Origin: Amycolatopsis rubida
GTDB lineage: Bacteria > Actinomycetota > Actinomycetes > Mycobacteriales > Pseudonocardiaceae
Direction: 5' to 3'
Assembly (NCBI RefSeq): GCF_900115345.1
Contig: NZ_FOWC01000001.1
Coordinates: 124,001 to 188,000, forward strand
DNA: 64,000 nucleotides
The notes below the pieces were generated by a model. The model saw only the letters and a program-made list of their open reading frames with translations, had not been told where the DNA came from and ran no database searches. Made by a program: the position numbers and the translations under genes. How positions within the stretch are numbered: position 1 is the stretch's first letter; every line of letters begins with the position of its first letter. Shown in pieces: positions 53,601-61,131 of the stretch.

Positions 53601-53775
53601 GGTCCTCGGCCCAGATCGCATCGACCAGGACTGCGGGCTCGACCGTGCGCCCTCCGGCGAGCGCCAGCCGCGCGGTCAAGGCTTGCAACCGCGGGCCGGG
53701 GACGGGCAGGACGGCATCGCCGCGAGACACCTGCACAGTGCCGAGCAGCGTCACGCGTAGCGGGACAGCAGCCAC
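50593..53775 (-). CDS. AfsR/SARP-family transcriptional regulator with BTAD and NB-ARC ATPase domains
   Basis: 1060 aa, GTG at 53775. Order: OmpR-like winged helix (about 1-95, AVLVDAIWAEDPPADPAHAL, QALVSRLRRML), bacterial transcriptional activation domain (about 100-245), NB-ARC-type ATPase with P-loop VLGPGGAGKTRLALEAA (about 290-306) and LLLMDNCEHLVVAVAQLVE, then TPR-like helical repeats to the end. Large SARPs of this type are pathway activators. It faces the flavin monooxygenase gene, and the intervening promoter has 11-bp-spaced heptamers. Its 3' end overlaps the aminotransferase gene tail to tail. Confidence 0.93.
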   Translation of the reverse strand: MAAVPLRVTLLGTVQVSRGDAVLPVPGPRLQALTARLALAGGRTVEPAVLVDAIWAEDPPADPAHALQALVSRLRRMLGSADVVVQAAGGYRLDVAPADVDVVRFEHLIAAGRDYLRTGGLSAAADVLGEAVALWGDQPRAEPAAVAAVSVAAATRLAQVSVEAVADLADAELSLGRVEAAATRLSGLLAEHPVHERAAALLMDALAARGRQADALACYEQIREALAETLGTDPGTALRERHLRLLRNPVAAVPAGSPGNLPAALTSFVGRDDDLARIGELLAAGRLITVLGPGGAGKTRLALEAARRHEYPGGAWLIDLASVSEPAEVGAAVLAGIRMRGGALFEARTRVEGAELDVLADQLGGRERLLLMDNCEHLVVAVAQLVEALLSRCAGLRVLATSREPLAVDGEALVPLGPLALPEPDAEVEPARRTAAVRLFAERAAAVRPGFVVEQTNLADVTTVVRGLDGLPLALELAAARLRTLALPDLAAGLSDRFRLLATGSRTAFPRHRTLRAVIAWSWELLSPDERTVAERISVLPGGVTRDSAAAVCADAAVPPGEIPYLLADLVDRSLLRLVPDTGRYRMLETIREYGLESLAAQELRTSVRDLAAGYFAGLVAQNDPLLRGPRQLDALRVLRAEYDNVLAALRHLCDTGDADGAIGLAVNLTWYWQMLGSHTDAVHWLGEAVSTPGAQPSVLRAVAEQVLLINRFAAYAPPADWREHLRALADRPELPSFAGALVALRLATIPETSASPETVQRFIDGPDEWLSGLASLFRAQFAENAGHFDQVRGDVAAALEIFGRAGDRWGLATALPLRALLRQYDGDLGGGLADLAQARTLAREFGSLSVSDEVFLNLRSIDLHVRRGETARAAGMIAANRERVSSPELGILTDALEAGLWVRIGDLDRARELLDSVEAGLSEHPQSGGGHNQALISVARGALCLETGDGPGAEAALSRAYLAAVDSSDMPILAMVAVAVAGVAALYGRYRDAAALLGAAARLRGAHDRTDLQIRALSARSRTELGDEGFAAAYERGWQLTVPSALLSVRVRLFGETPA

Positions 53776-53818
53776 CCTTCGATCTTCCCGTGTCGGCCCG
53801 ATGGCCGCCTGAGCCGGG

Positions 53819-53863
53819 GTGTGCGCGCCGTGTGCGCCTCGTGTGAGCGGCGGCGGGCAATCT
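53819..53863 (+). promoter_or_regulatory. SARP-type direct repeats and -10 before the monooxygenase gene
   Basis: Heptamers GTGTGCG (53819-53825), GTGTGCG (53830-53836) and GTGTGAG (53841-53847) start exactly 11 bp apart. A -10-like CAATCT (53858-53863) follows 10 bp after the last repeat. Direct heptamers with 11-bp period near the -35 position are the known binding mode of SARP regulators. Confidence 0.78.
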
Positions 53864-53893
53864 CGGGCTCACCACACAGAAGAAGGGGTTGTC

Positions 53894-55375
53894 ATGCATG
53901 ACGTAGTGATCGCGGGAGCCGGGCCGGTCGGCCTGTTCCTCGCCGGTGAACTGGCGCTCGCCGGCTGTTCGGTGCTGGTCCTGGAAAAGGAGGCGGACCC
54001 GCATTCCCCGTGGCGGAAGATGCCGCTCGGGATGCGGGGGTTGTCGGGCGGGTCGGCCGAGGCGTTCTACCGCCGCGGAATGCTGCGTCCGCTGCTGGCC
54101 GAGTCCGGCCTGGCCCCCGCCGAGGAAGAGCAGGTGCGCCCGAGCTGGGTCGGCCATTTCGCCGGCACTCCCCTCGACCCGGCCGACGTAGACCTCTCCG
54201 CGCTGCCCTACCGGCTGCCCAGCCCGGCCCTGGACGGCATCATGACCAGCCTTGAAGCGGTCGAGACGGTGCTGGCCGAACGGGCGGTCAAACACGGTGC
54301 CGAGATCCGGCACGGCGTCCAGGTCTCCGGTCTCGTCCAGGACGACGAGGGCGTGCTCGTCCGCGACGGCGACCACGAGTACCCGGCTCGCTGGCTCGTG
54401 GGCTGCGACGGCGGACGCAGCACGGTGCGCCGGCTCGCGGGCTTCGCCTTCGTCGGCACTGAGCCGCAGCTCACCGGGTACGTCGCGCTGGCGACGTTCG
54501 CCGATCCCGGCGAGCTGACTCCTGGCTTCAATCTGACCCCGGCGGGCATGTACCTCACGATGCCCACGCCCGGCCACTTCGGCGTGCTGGACTTCGACGG
54601 CGGCACGTACGACCGTTCGCAGCCCCTGACCCGCGAGCACCTTCAAACGGTGCTGCGCCGAGTCTCCGGCACCGACGTGACGCTCGGCGAAGTGCACCTC
54701 GCCTCCAGCTTCACCGACCGGGCACTGCAGACGACCGGATACCGGCGCGGCCGTGTCCTGCTCGCCGGCGACGCCGCGCACATCCACTCGCCGCTGGGCG
54801 GGCAGGGGCTCAACCTCGGCATCGGCGACGCCATGAACCTGGGCTGGAAGCTCGCGGCGACCGTGCGCGGGGCCGCGCCGGACGGTCTGCTCGACACCTA
54901 CGTCGCCGAGCGCCATCCGATCGGCGCGCGGGTGCTCGACTGGTCGCGAGCCCAGGTGGCGGTCATGCGCCCGGACCCGCACTCCCGGGCGATCCAGGCT
55001 GTGACGCGCGACCTGATGACAACCCGCGCCGGTACCACCTACGTCTTCGAGCGCGCCTCAGGACTGTCGCTCCGCTACGACCTCGGCGACGACCATCCGC
55101 TGGTCGGCCACAACGCGCCGGACTTCCGTCTCGCCGACGGCAATCGCCTCGGCGAGCTGCTGCAGGACGGCCAAGGTGTCGCCCTCGACTTCAGCGACGA
55201 CGGACGGCTGCGCGACGTGGCGGAGCGTTACCCGGTCCAGTACAAGGCCGTCCCGGCGCACGACGACCTCGGTTACGACGCCGTGCTCGTCCGGCCGGAT
55301 GGCATCGTCGCCTGGGCCAGCGACCGCGACCCGGACCCCGGCTCGTTCGAAAACGCCCTCACCCGTTGGTTCTGA
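53894..55375 (+). CDS. FAD-dependent aromatic-type monooxygenase (TetX/PheA superfamily)
   Basis: 493 aa from ATG at 53894 with AGAAGGGG upstream. N-terminal dinucleotide motif VVIAGAGPVGLFLAGELALAG, DG motif VGCDGGRSTVRRLAG, second FAD motif VLLAGDAAHIHSPLGGQGLN, and a C-terminal thioredoxin-like domain (about 385-490). These are the parts of class A flavoprotein hydroxylases such as rifampicin monooxygenase and polyketide hydroxylases. Substrate unknown. It forms an operon with the SGNH hydrolase 22 nt downstream and is divergent from the AfsR-like gene. Confidence 0.93.
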   Translation: MHDVVIAGAGPVGLFLAGELALAGCSVLVLEKEADPHSPWRKMPLGMRGLSGGSAEAFYRRGMLRPLLAESGLAPAEEEQVRPSWVGHFAGTPLDPADVDLSALPYRLPSPALDGIMTSLEAVETVLAERAVKHGAEIRHGVQVSGLVQDDEGVLVRDGDHEYPARWLVGCDGGRSTVRRLAGFAFVGTEPQLTGYVALATFADPGELTPGFNLTPAGMYLTMPTPGHFGVLDFDGGTYDRSQPLTREHLQTVLRRVSGTDVTLGEVHLASSFTDRALQTTGYRRGRVLLAGDAAHIHSPLGGQGLNLGIGDAMNLGWKLAATVRGAAPDGLLDTYVAERHPIGARVLDWSRAQVAVMRPDPHSRAIQAVTRDLMTTRAGTTYVFERASGLSLRYDLGDDHPLVGHNAPDFRLADGNRLGELLQDGQGVALDFSDDGRLRDVAERYPVQYKAVPAHDDLGYDAVLVRPDGIVAWASDRDPDPGSFENALTRWF

Positions 55376-55397
55376 CCCTTTCGCAGAGGTGGACATC

Positions 55398-56558
55398 ATG
55401 GAAAACCACTGGATCGCTGCCTGGGGCACCGCGCAGCAGCTGGCGACGGCGGCCGAGTCCGGCGGCGGGCCGGAAATGCCCGACGAGGCACCGCCGGACT
55501 TCGGCACCACCCCGGAAACGGTGAGCGCGCAAACCGTGCGCATGGTGGCGCGTTCGACCGTCGGCGGCACCGCCGTGCGCGTCGCCCTTTCAAACTCCTT
55601 CGGCCACCCGCCGGTCCGCATCGGTGCCGCCTTCCTCGACGGCACCCAGCTCACCTTCAGCGACCGTCCCGAGGTGGTCCTGCCGACCGGCGCGCAGATC
55701 TACAGCGACCCGGTCGAGTACCCCGTGTCCCCGCAGACTGACCTGGCTGTCTCGCTGTATCTCCCCGGCGAGAAGGTCACCCCGACGGTCCACGAGGTCG
55801 GACTCCGCACGGCGTGGCTCGCCCCAGGCGACCAAACCGCCTCGACGGACTTGCGGGACGCCACCGAGTTCCAGTCGTACCTGTGGCTCACCGGCATCGA
55901 CGTGTTCGCGCCGCGCACCGCCGCCACCGTCATCGCCTTCGGTGACTCCCTTGTGGACGGTATGGAGACCACGCCCGGCACCGACGCACCCTGGACCTCG
56001 GTCCTCGCCCGCCGGTTCGCTTCCGATTTTCCGCCCCGCGCGGTGGTCAACATGGGCATCTCCGGCAACCGCGTCCTGCGCGAGAGCGACGGCATGGGCA
56101 CCAGCGCGCTGGCTCGCTTCGACCGCGACGTGCTGGCCCGCCCCGGCGCCCGCTGGATCATCCTGTCCGTGGGCGGGAACGACCTGATTTTCGGCTCCCT
56201 GCCGGGAATGCCGGACAGCGAACAGGCCACCGCGGCCGACCTCGTCGACGGCTACCGCCTGCTGCTCACCCGGGCGCGGCTGCACGGCCTGCGGGTCGTC
56301 GGCTGCACGCTGCCGCCGATCGGCGGATCCCCGGTCTTCACTCAAGAGTTCGAGGACGCCCGCCAGCAGGTGAACCGCTGGATCCGCGACAGCGGCGAGT
56401 TCGACGCGGTCACCGACCTGGACGCGGCGCTGCGCGACCCGGCCGAGCCGACGAAAATGCGCGCCGGGCTGGTCTCCGCCGACGGAGTCCACCCGACCGA
56501 CGCCGGGCACGCGGCGATCGCCGAGTCCTTCGACCTGGAGCTGTTCCGGCACGCCTGA
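55398..56558 (+). CDS. SGNH/GDSL-family hydrolase with N-terminal jelly-roll-like domain
   Basis: 386 aa from ATG at 55398. N-terminal region MENHWIAAWGTAQQLATA is the start typical of actinobacterial two-domain SGNH esterases. The hydrolase core has VIAFGDSLVDGM (Ser), NMGISGNRVL, LSVGGNDLIFG and the Asp-His end SADGVHPTDAGHAAIAE. No signal peptide is visible, so it may be cytoplasmic. It would follow the monooxygenase in the same transcript and may hydrolyse the product (esterase or lactonase), an inference. Confidence 0.9.
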   Translation: MENHWIAAWGTAQQLATAAESGGGPEMPDEAPPDFGTTPETVSAQTVRMVARSTVGGTAVRVALSNSFGHPPVRIGAAFLDGTQLTFSDRPEVVLPTGAQIYSDPVEYPVSPQTDLAVSLYLPGEKVTPTVHEVGLRTAWLAPGDQTASTDLRDATEFQSYLWLTGIDVFAPRTAATVIAFGDSLVDGMETTPGTDAPWTSVLARRFASDFPPRAVVNMGISGNRVLRESDGMGTSALARFDRDVLARPGARWIILSVGGNDLIFGSLPGMPDSEQATAADLVDGYRLLLTRARLHGLRVVGCTLPPIGGSPVFTQEFEDARQQVNRWIRDSGEFDAVTDLDAALRDPAEPTKMRAGLVSADGVHPTDAGHAAIAESFDLELFRHA

Positions 56559-56585
56559 CCAGCCGTGCGGGGAACCACACCGCGG

Positions 56586-57236
56586 TCAGCGGGCGGCGAT
56601 GCGGTCGATCCAGCAGGCGGTGACCGGCACGATCGCCAGCGCCGCCGCGAAGCCGCCGATCGTGTCGGTCGGGTAGTGCGCGCCCAGCCCGACCTCGGCC
56701 CACGCCATCAGAATTCCGCAGACCAGGGCGAACCCCAGCGTCCTCGCCACTGCCGCGACCCGGCCCGACCGCCCGGCCAGAACGTAAGCCCCGGTCAACG
56801 CCAGCGCGGTCGCGAAAGCGGTGTGGCCGCTGGGGAACGACAGATAACTCCCGTGAATCGTCCGGCCGGTCAGCGGCTTCAGCACCGAAGTCACCGCCAC
56901 CGTCAGCCCGCAGCCGACCACCGCCAGCGCCGCTGTCCGCAGGCGGTGCGTCAGCAGGCAACCGCCGATCACCAGTACCAGGATCAGCAGCGCGCCCAGC
57001 GGTTCGCCGCAGAAGTCGATCGCCGTCGCGAAGTACCACCACGGGTCGGGCACCAGGTCCGGGCCGGGCAGGAGCGGGGCGTCGAACGCGCTCGGCACCG
57101 AGTGCCCGGCGAAGCGCAGGCCCAGCGCGATCAGCGCCAGGAAGCCGAGCGCGGCCAGTACCAGCGAAGGCGTGCGCAGAACGATCGGAAGCGCCCGGGG
57201 CGAGGTCTTCAGTCGATCGCGCACAGCTTCCTTCAT
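56586..57236 (-). CDS. PAP2-family membrane phosphatase
   Basis: 216 aa from ATG at 57236, overlapping the glycosyltransferase stop. Five to six helices and the three PAP2 motifs: VLKPLTGRTIHGSY (K...R), SFPSGHTAFATALALT (PSGH) and EVGLGAHYPTDTIGG (R-X5-H-X3-D with Arg replaced by Gly or Glu context). It could recycle undecaprenyl pyrophosphate released by polymerisation of the glycan made by this operon. The substitution at the third motif is noted but needs structural judgement. Confidence 0.88.
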   Translation of the reverse strand: MKEAVRDRLKTSPRALPIVLRTPSLVLAALGFLALIALGLRFAGHSVPSAFDAPLLPGPDLVPDPWWYFATAIDFCGEPLGALLILVLVIGGCLLTHRLRTAALAVVGCGLTVAVTSVLKPLTGRTIHGSYLSFPSGHTAFATALALTGAYVLAGRSGRVAAVARTLGFALVCGILMAWAEVGLGAHYPTDTIGGFAAALAIVPVTACWIDRIAAR

Positions 57237-58402
57237 ACCGTGGAAATCGCTTCCTCGTAGCCTTCGAGCAGCCGTTTCAGCCCCACGTCCGGGGTGAAGT
57301 CCGCCTCGTACCGCTGGCGCGCGGCCTCGCCCATCCTCCGGTTCAGCTCCGGGTCCAGCACGTCGGCCAAAACTGAGGCCAGCGCCGCCGCGTCCCCGGG
57401 AGTGTGCAGCAGGCCGGTGACGCCGTCGGTGACCAGCTCCTCGAACGCTCCGTGCGCGGGCGCGACCGTCGGCACCCCGGCGGCCATCGCCTCCACCACT
57501 ACGAGACCGAACGCCTCCAGCCACGTCGAGGGCACCACGACCGCCGCCGCTCGGGCGATCAGTTCCTGGCACGAAGCCCGGTCCTGGAGGCCGACGTAGG
57601 ACACGGTGTCCCGTCCGGCGGCCCAGGCCGCGACGTCGTCGGACAGCGGCCCGGTCCCGGCGATCAGCAACGGCAGCTTGCCGGAATACTGCTCCCACGC
57701 CGCCTTGAGCAGCGGAATGCCTTTCTCCTCGGTGAGCCGCCCCAGAAACAGGAGGTGCTCGCCCTCGCCGCTGCGCCGTCGGCCCTGGTCTGGGACGAAG
57801 TTGTGCTTCACCGTCATTCGCGCGGCGGGCAGGCCCGCGTCCACGAGAAGGCGGCGCTGGGCGGCGGAGATACAGAAGAACCGGGTCACGCCGGTTCGCC
57901 AGCGGTCCCGGTTGACCAGCAGGTTTACCGCCATCGGCACGGTCGCGGCGGCTGAGTCGCGGTAGCAGCCGTGCCGGACGGCGGGGACGGGCAGGCCGCC
58001 GACGCAGTCGGTGCAGATCCGGCCGTCGCGGTAGAGCGTGCCGGGCGGGCAGACGAGACCGTAGTTGTGCAGGGTCGCGACCACCGGCACCCGCGCGTCT
58101 GCGCACGCGGCCAGCACCGACGGCGACAGCAGCGGGAAGGTGTTGTGGACGTGCACGACGTCCGGCCGCTCCCTGCGCAGCTGCGCCAGCAATGCCGTCC
58201 GCGACGCGCGGTTCCACGGCACTCGCAACGGCACCAGCGCCTTGCGCGCCAACGGCATCGACGCGATGTCGTCGCTGTGCCGCTCGAACCGCCGCACGTC
58301 GATCCCGGCCGAGATCAGCAGCGAGACCTCGGCGTCGACCACGTTGTTCTCGCCGCTCGGCTGCTCCGACCGGTAACGGTTGTGCACCACCAGAATCTTC
58401 AC
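57233..58402 (-). CDS. Family 4 glycosyltransferase (GT1/GT4-like)
   Basis: 389 aa, GTG at 58402 overlapping the upstream stop. GT-B fold with KILVVHNRYRSEQPSGENNVV at the N-terminus, HVHNTFPLLSPSVL, HLLFLGRLTEEKGIPLL and VVVPSTWLEAFGLVVVEAMAAGVP (EX7E). A cysteine group (CPPGTLYRDGRICTDCVGG) resembles GT4 members of exopolysaccharide loci. It adds a sugar to the lipid-linked repeat or directly to the chain. Fourth visible gene of the minus-strand glycan operon. Confidence 0.92.
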   Translation of the reverse strand: MKILVVHNRYRSEQPSGENNVVDAEVSLLISAGIDVRRFERHSDDIASMPLARKALVPLRVPWNRASRTALLAQLRRERPDVVHVHNTFPLLSPSVLAACADARVPVVATLHNYGLVCPPGTLYRDGRICTDCVGGLPVPAVRHGCYRDSAAATVPMAVNLLVNRDRWRTGVTRFFCISAAQRRLLVDAGLPAARMTVKHNFVPDQGRRRSGEGEHLLFLGRLTEEKGIPLLKAAWEQYSGKLPLLIAGTGPLSDDVAAWAAGRDTVSYVGLQDRASCQELIARAAAVVVPSTWLEAFGLVVVEAMAAGVPTVAPAHGAFEELVTDGVTGLLHTPGDAAALASVLADVLDPELNRRMGEAARQRYEADFTPDVGLKRLLEGYEEAISTV

Positions 58403-59607
58403 GCCAGCTTCTCCCTCGCTGGAGCCTCTCCCGTGGCCAGCAACGACGCGGCGACCGCCAGATGCAGCAGGTACGGCGACGCGTCGCCGAGCCCGGCTTC
58501 GGTGTAGGACGCGGAAACGCAGTAGGCGATCAGGAAAATCGCGCACGCCCTGGCCAGCGACGGCGGCCGCAGCACCGCGATCGCGACCAGCACCAGCAGG
58601 AACGCGGCGACGATCCCGATCCCGACGAAGCCCTGCTCGTGGTAGATCGCCAGCCAGCTGTTGTCGATCGGCAGGCCGTCATAGGACTTGTCGGTAAGGC
58701 CGACGCCGAAGAGGTACTCGAATCCGGTCCGCGGCGCGGACAGCAGCGCGTCCCACACCTTCGCGCGACCGGTCAGGCTGGAGAAATCGTCGGTGCTCTG
58801 GCCGCGCAGGAACCACGCCTGCAGCAAGCCGCCCAGCACCAGCGCGGCGAAGCCGGCCACGAGCACGATCCCGGCGAACACCTTCCGCGCCCGCGCGCTG
58901 ACCAGCCCCTGCGACAGCAGCGCGACGATCAGCCCGGCGACGAGCCCGAGCGTCGCGGTGCGGGTGTGGGTGAGCAGCAGCACCCCGAGCGAAGGCACGA
59001 CGACGATCAACGCGCTCTTGGCGTCCGTCCGTTTGCCGAGCCACATCAGCACCGCGAGACCCGCGATCACCGCCGCGTACTGGCCGATCTGCGGCGGCGT
59101 CAGCGGCCACACCGCGCCGGAAAGGCGGCCGCCGTAGATGTCCGGCATCGCCTTGCCCGGGGCGGTCACCAGGCCGAGCACCACCGAAATCAGCACCGCG
59201 CCGAACATCCGGATGTGCGCCCGCACGAACGTGAACGACCCGTCCCACCAGCCGCTGAGCAGCCAGAGCGTCGCGACGAACACCGCGAACCGGAAGCACC
59301 GGAACAGCGCGCCGAGGCCGGATTCCAGGTCCACGCTGGCCACGATGCTCGTGAGCAGCAGGAAGGACAGGAGCATCAGGTACGCGCTCGGCCGGATCCT
59401 GACCCGCAGGTTCAGCACCAGGGCGAGCAGGAACGCGCCCATCAGCGCGCCCATGGTGACCAGCTGGATCACCGCGCGCGGCAACGGGATCACCGTCTGC
59501 GCACCGGTCGAGCCGAGCGTGTTGAGGATCAGCAGCGCCCAAGCCGCGCTTACCGCCTTCGGTGCCGATTTCGTTTCGGCTGGCAGCGTGGCGGTCAATT
59601 CGGCCAT
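58399..59607 (-). CDS. O-antigen ligase/Wzy-type polymerase-like membrane protein
   Basis: 402 aa, ATG at 59607, 1 nt after the upstream stop and behind a GGGGGTGG site; GTG at 59616 is an alternative. About ten membrane helices and a long extracytoplasmic loop (QSTDDFSSLTGRAKVWDALL, YLFGVGLTDKSYDGLPIDNSW). This resembles the Wzy_C/WaaL O-antigen ligase family, including the conserved TGR-W pattern. It would polymerise or ligate the exported glycan. Confidence 0.88.
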   Translation of the reverse strand: MAELTATLPAETKSAPKAVSAAWALLILNTLGSTGAQTVIPLPRAVIQLVTMGALMGAFLLALVLNLRVRIRPSAYLMLLSFLLLTSIVASVDLESGLGALFRCFRFAVFVATLWLLSGWWDGSFTFVRAHIRMFGAVLISVVLGLVTAPGKAMPDIYGGRLSGAVWPLTPPQIGQYAAVIAGLAVLMWLGKRTDAKSALIVVVPSLGVLLLTHTRTATLGLVAGLIVALLSQGLVSARARKVFAGIVLVAGFAALVLGGLLQAWFLRGQSTDDFSSLTGRAKVWDALLSAPRTGFEYLFGVGLTDKSYDGLPIDNSWLAIYHEQGFVGIGIVAAFLLVLVAIAVLRPPSLARACAIFLIAYCVSASYTEAGLGDASPYLLHLAVAASLLATGEAPAREKLA

Positions 59608-59608
59608 G

Positions 59609-61114
59609 TCAGCCACCCCCGTTCGGCTTGTAGCTCGAATTCGCGTCCTGGTGGTACGGCGCGCTCTGCCATTCGCCGATGCCGATGATGTTGCTCATTT
59701 CCTTGGCGACGAACGACCACGGCCCGGCGTAAGCATTGTCGCGCCAGGAATTGTCCTGCTGGAACGTGATCGCCTGCTGGATCACCGCACCCTGGTAGGG
59801 CGACCAGTCCGGGTAACTGCCGAAATTCGACAGCACGCCCATCCGGCCGCACACCTCTTCGCAGCCGAGCGCCTTCGAGTTGAGCGTGAACTGGTTGTGC
59901 TGCACCACGACCCGCTGGGTCTTCCACCGGCAGTCGCCGTACAGCGGTTTCTTCGCGATCGCCGGCGCGGAACAGGTGCTGACATTCGGCACGAGTTTCG
60001 TGCACGAGCCGCTGGAGGTGTTGGCCGGGCTGTGGCAGAACCGGTCGGCGTTCTCCCACAGGATCACGCCGTTCCAGTTGTCCTGCAGCAGGTTTCCGGA
60101 AATTTCCAGGTTGCTCGTGCGGGCCTTCAACCTCGGTTCGCCGCCGGACTCGGAAATGTAGATCGTCGCGGACGGGAACGGGTCGCCCCGGCCGGCGTGC
60201 GCACGGCCGTCGGGCAGATTGTTGCGGCGGAACGTGTTGTCGCGGATGATCGCGTTGTAACTGGTCTCGTAAATGATCGCGGCGCTGTCGTTGTTCTCGA
60301 TCAGGTTGCCCTCGATCAGGAAATCGTTGTTGTTCGTGTCGGCCCACAGCCCGGTGCCGCGGTTGTCGTGGATCCAGTTGCCGACGACGTCCGCGCCGTC
60401 CACCGCCCAGAACTTCATGCCGCCGGTGCAGCCGCACTCCGGGACCTTGGCCTCCCAGTTCGCGGTGTTGTTGCCGGTGACCTCGGTGCCGCGCAGCACC
60501 AGCCCGGTCACCACCGCGGAGCCGGAGTAGGCGTTCAGGCCGTACTGGCCGTTGCGCCGCAGGCAGCTGTCGAGGATCTGCTGCTTCGGCCCGGCCATCA
60601 GCCCGGCCCCGTCGTTGTCCTGCACGGTCAGGTGCTGGATGACCCAGCCGGGGGCCGAATCGTGGTTGACCACGCCCTCGTCGCGCGGCGCGGTGAAGCC
60701 CTGCACGGTGAACGAGGCGAGCCGGACGTCCTTGGCCGGGCCGGCGAAGGCGTACCGGTTCTTCTCGCGCCCGTCGAACACCGCGCCCGCAGCGCCGAGG
60801 TAGACGTCCCCGTCCTTGGGCCGCACCTGGGCGTACTCGTCGTCGCTGAGCCGGTGCGTGCCGGGAGCGAGCCAGAACGTCGTACCGGCCGGGGAGTTCT
60901 TCGTTTTCGCCGACAGATCGTCCACTACCGCCGGATCCACCCGGACGGCCCCGGCGGGCGCGGTCGCCGGACCCGGCGGCAGGTGGTCGCAGACCGCGGC
61001 GACCGGCCCCTGCGGCGAAGTCGATCCGGCGGCCGGAGCGGGCACGGCCCCGGACGAGCTGCACGAAGCCAGCGCGAGCGGGAGCAGCACCCCCAGCAGC
61101 AAAGTCCTTCGCAC
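59609..61114 (-). CDS. Right-handed parallel beta-helix lipoprotein
   Basis: 501 aa from GTG at 61114, chosen for the AGAGGA six bases upstream; ATG at 61132, overlapping the upstream stop, is the alternative. Lipobox LALASC (modified Cys). Repeats of the pectate-lyase/NosD type follow: GLMAGPKQQILDSCLRRN, NNDFLIEGNLIENNDSAAIIY and NAIIRDNTFRRNNLPDG. Cysteines near the C-terminus may form disulfides. It could cleave, epimerise or bind the glycan in the cell envelope, similar to alginate-lyase-like or AlgG-like partners of polymerases. The activity is not known. Confidence 0.85.
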   Translation of the reverse strand: MRRTLLLGVLLPLALASCSSSGAVPAPAAGSTSPQGPVAAVCDHLPPGPATAPAGAVRVDPAVVDDLSAKTKNSPAGTTFWLAPGTHRLSDDEYAQVRPKDGDVYLGAAGAVFDGREKNRYAFAGPAKDVRLASFTVQGFTAPRDEGVVNHDSAPGWVIQHLTVQDNDGAGLMAGPKQQILDSCLRRNGQYGLNAYSGSAVVTGLVLRGTEVTGNNTANWEAKVPECGCTGGMKFWAVDGADVVGNWIHDNRGTGLWADTNNNDFLIEGNLIENNDSAAIIYETSYNAIIRDNTFRRNNLPDGRAHAGRGDPFPSATIYISESGGEPRLKARTSNLEISGNLLQDNWNGVILWENADRFCHSPANTSSGSCTKLVPNVSTCSAPAIAKKPLYGDCRWKTQRVVVQHNQFTLNSKALGCEEVCGRMGVLSNFGSYPDWSPYQGAVIQQAITFQQDNSWRDNAYAGPWSFVAKEMSNIIGIGEWQSAPYHQDANSSYKPNGGG

Positions 61115-61131
61115 GGTGGATCCTCTCGGCA

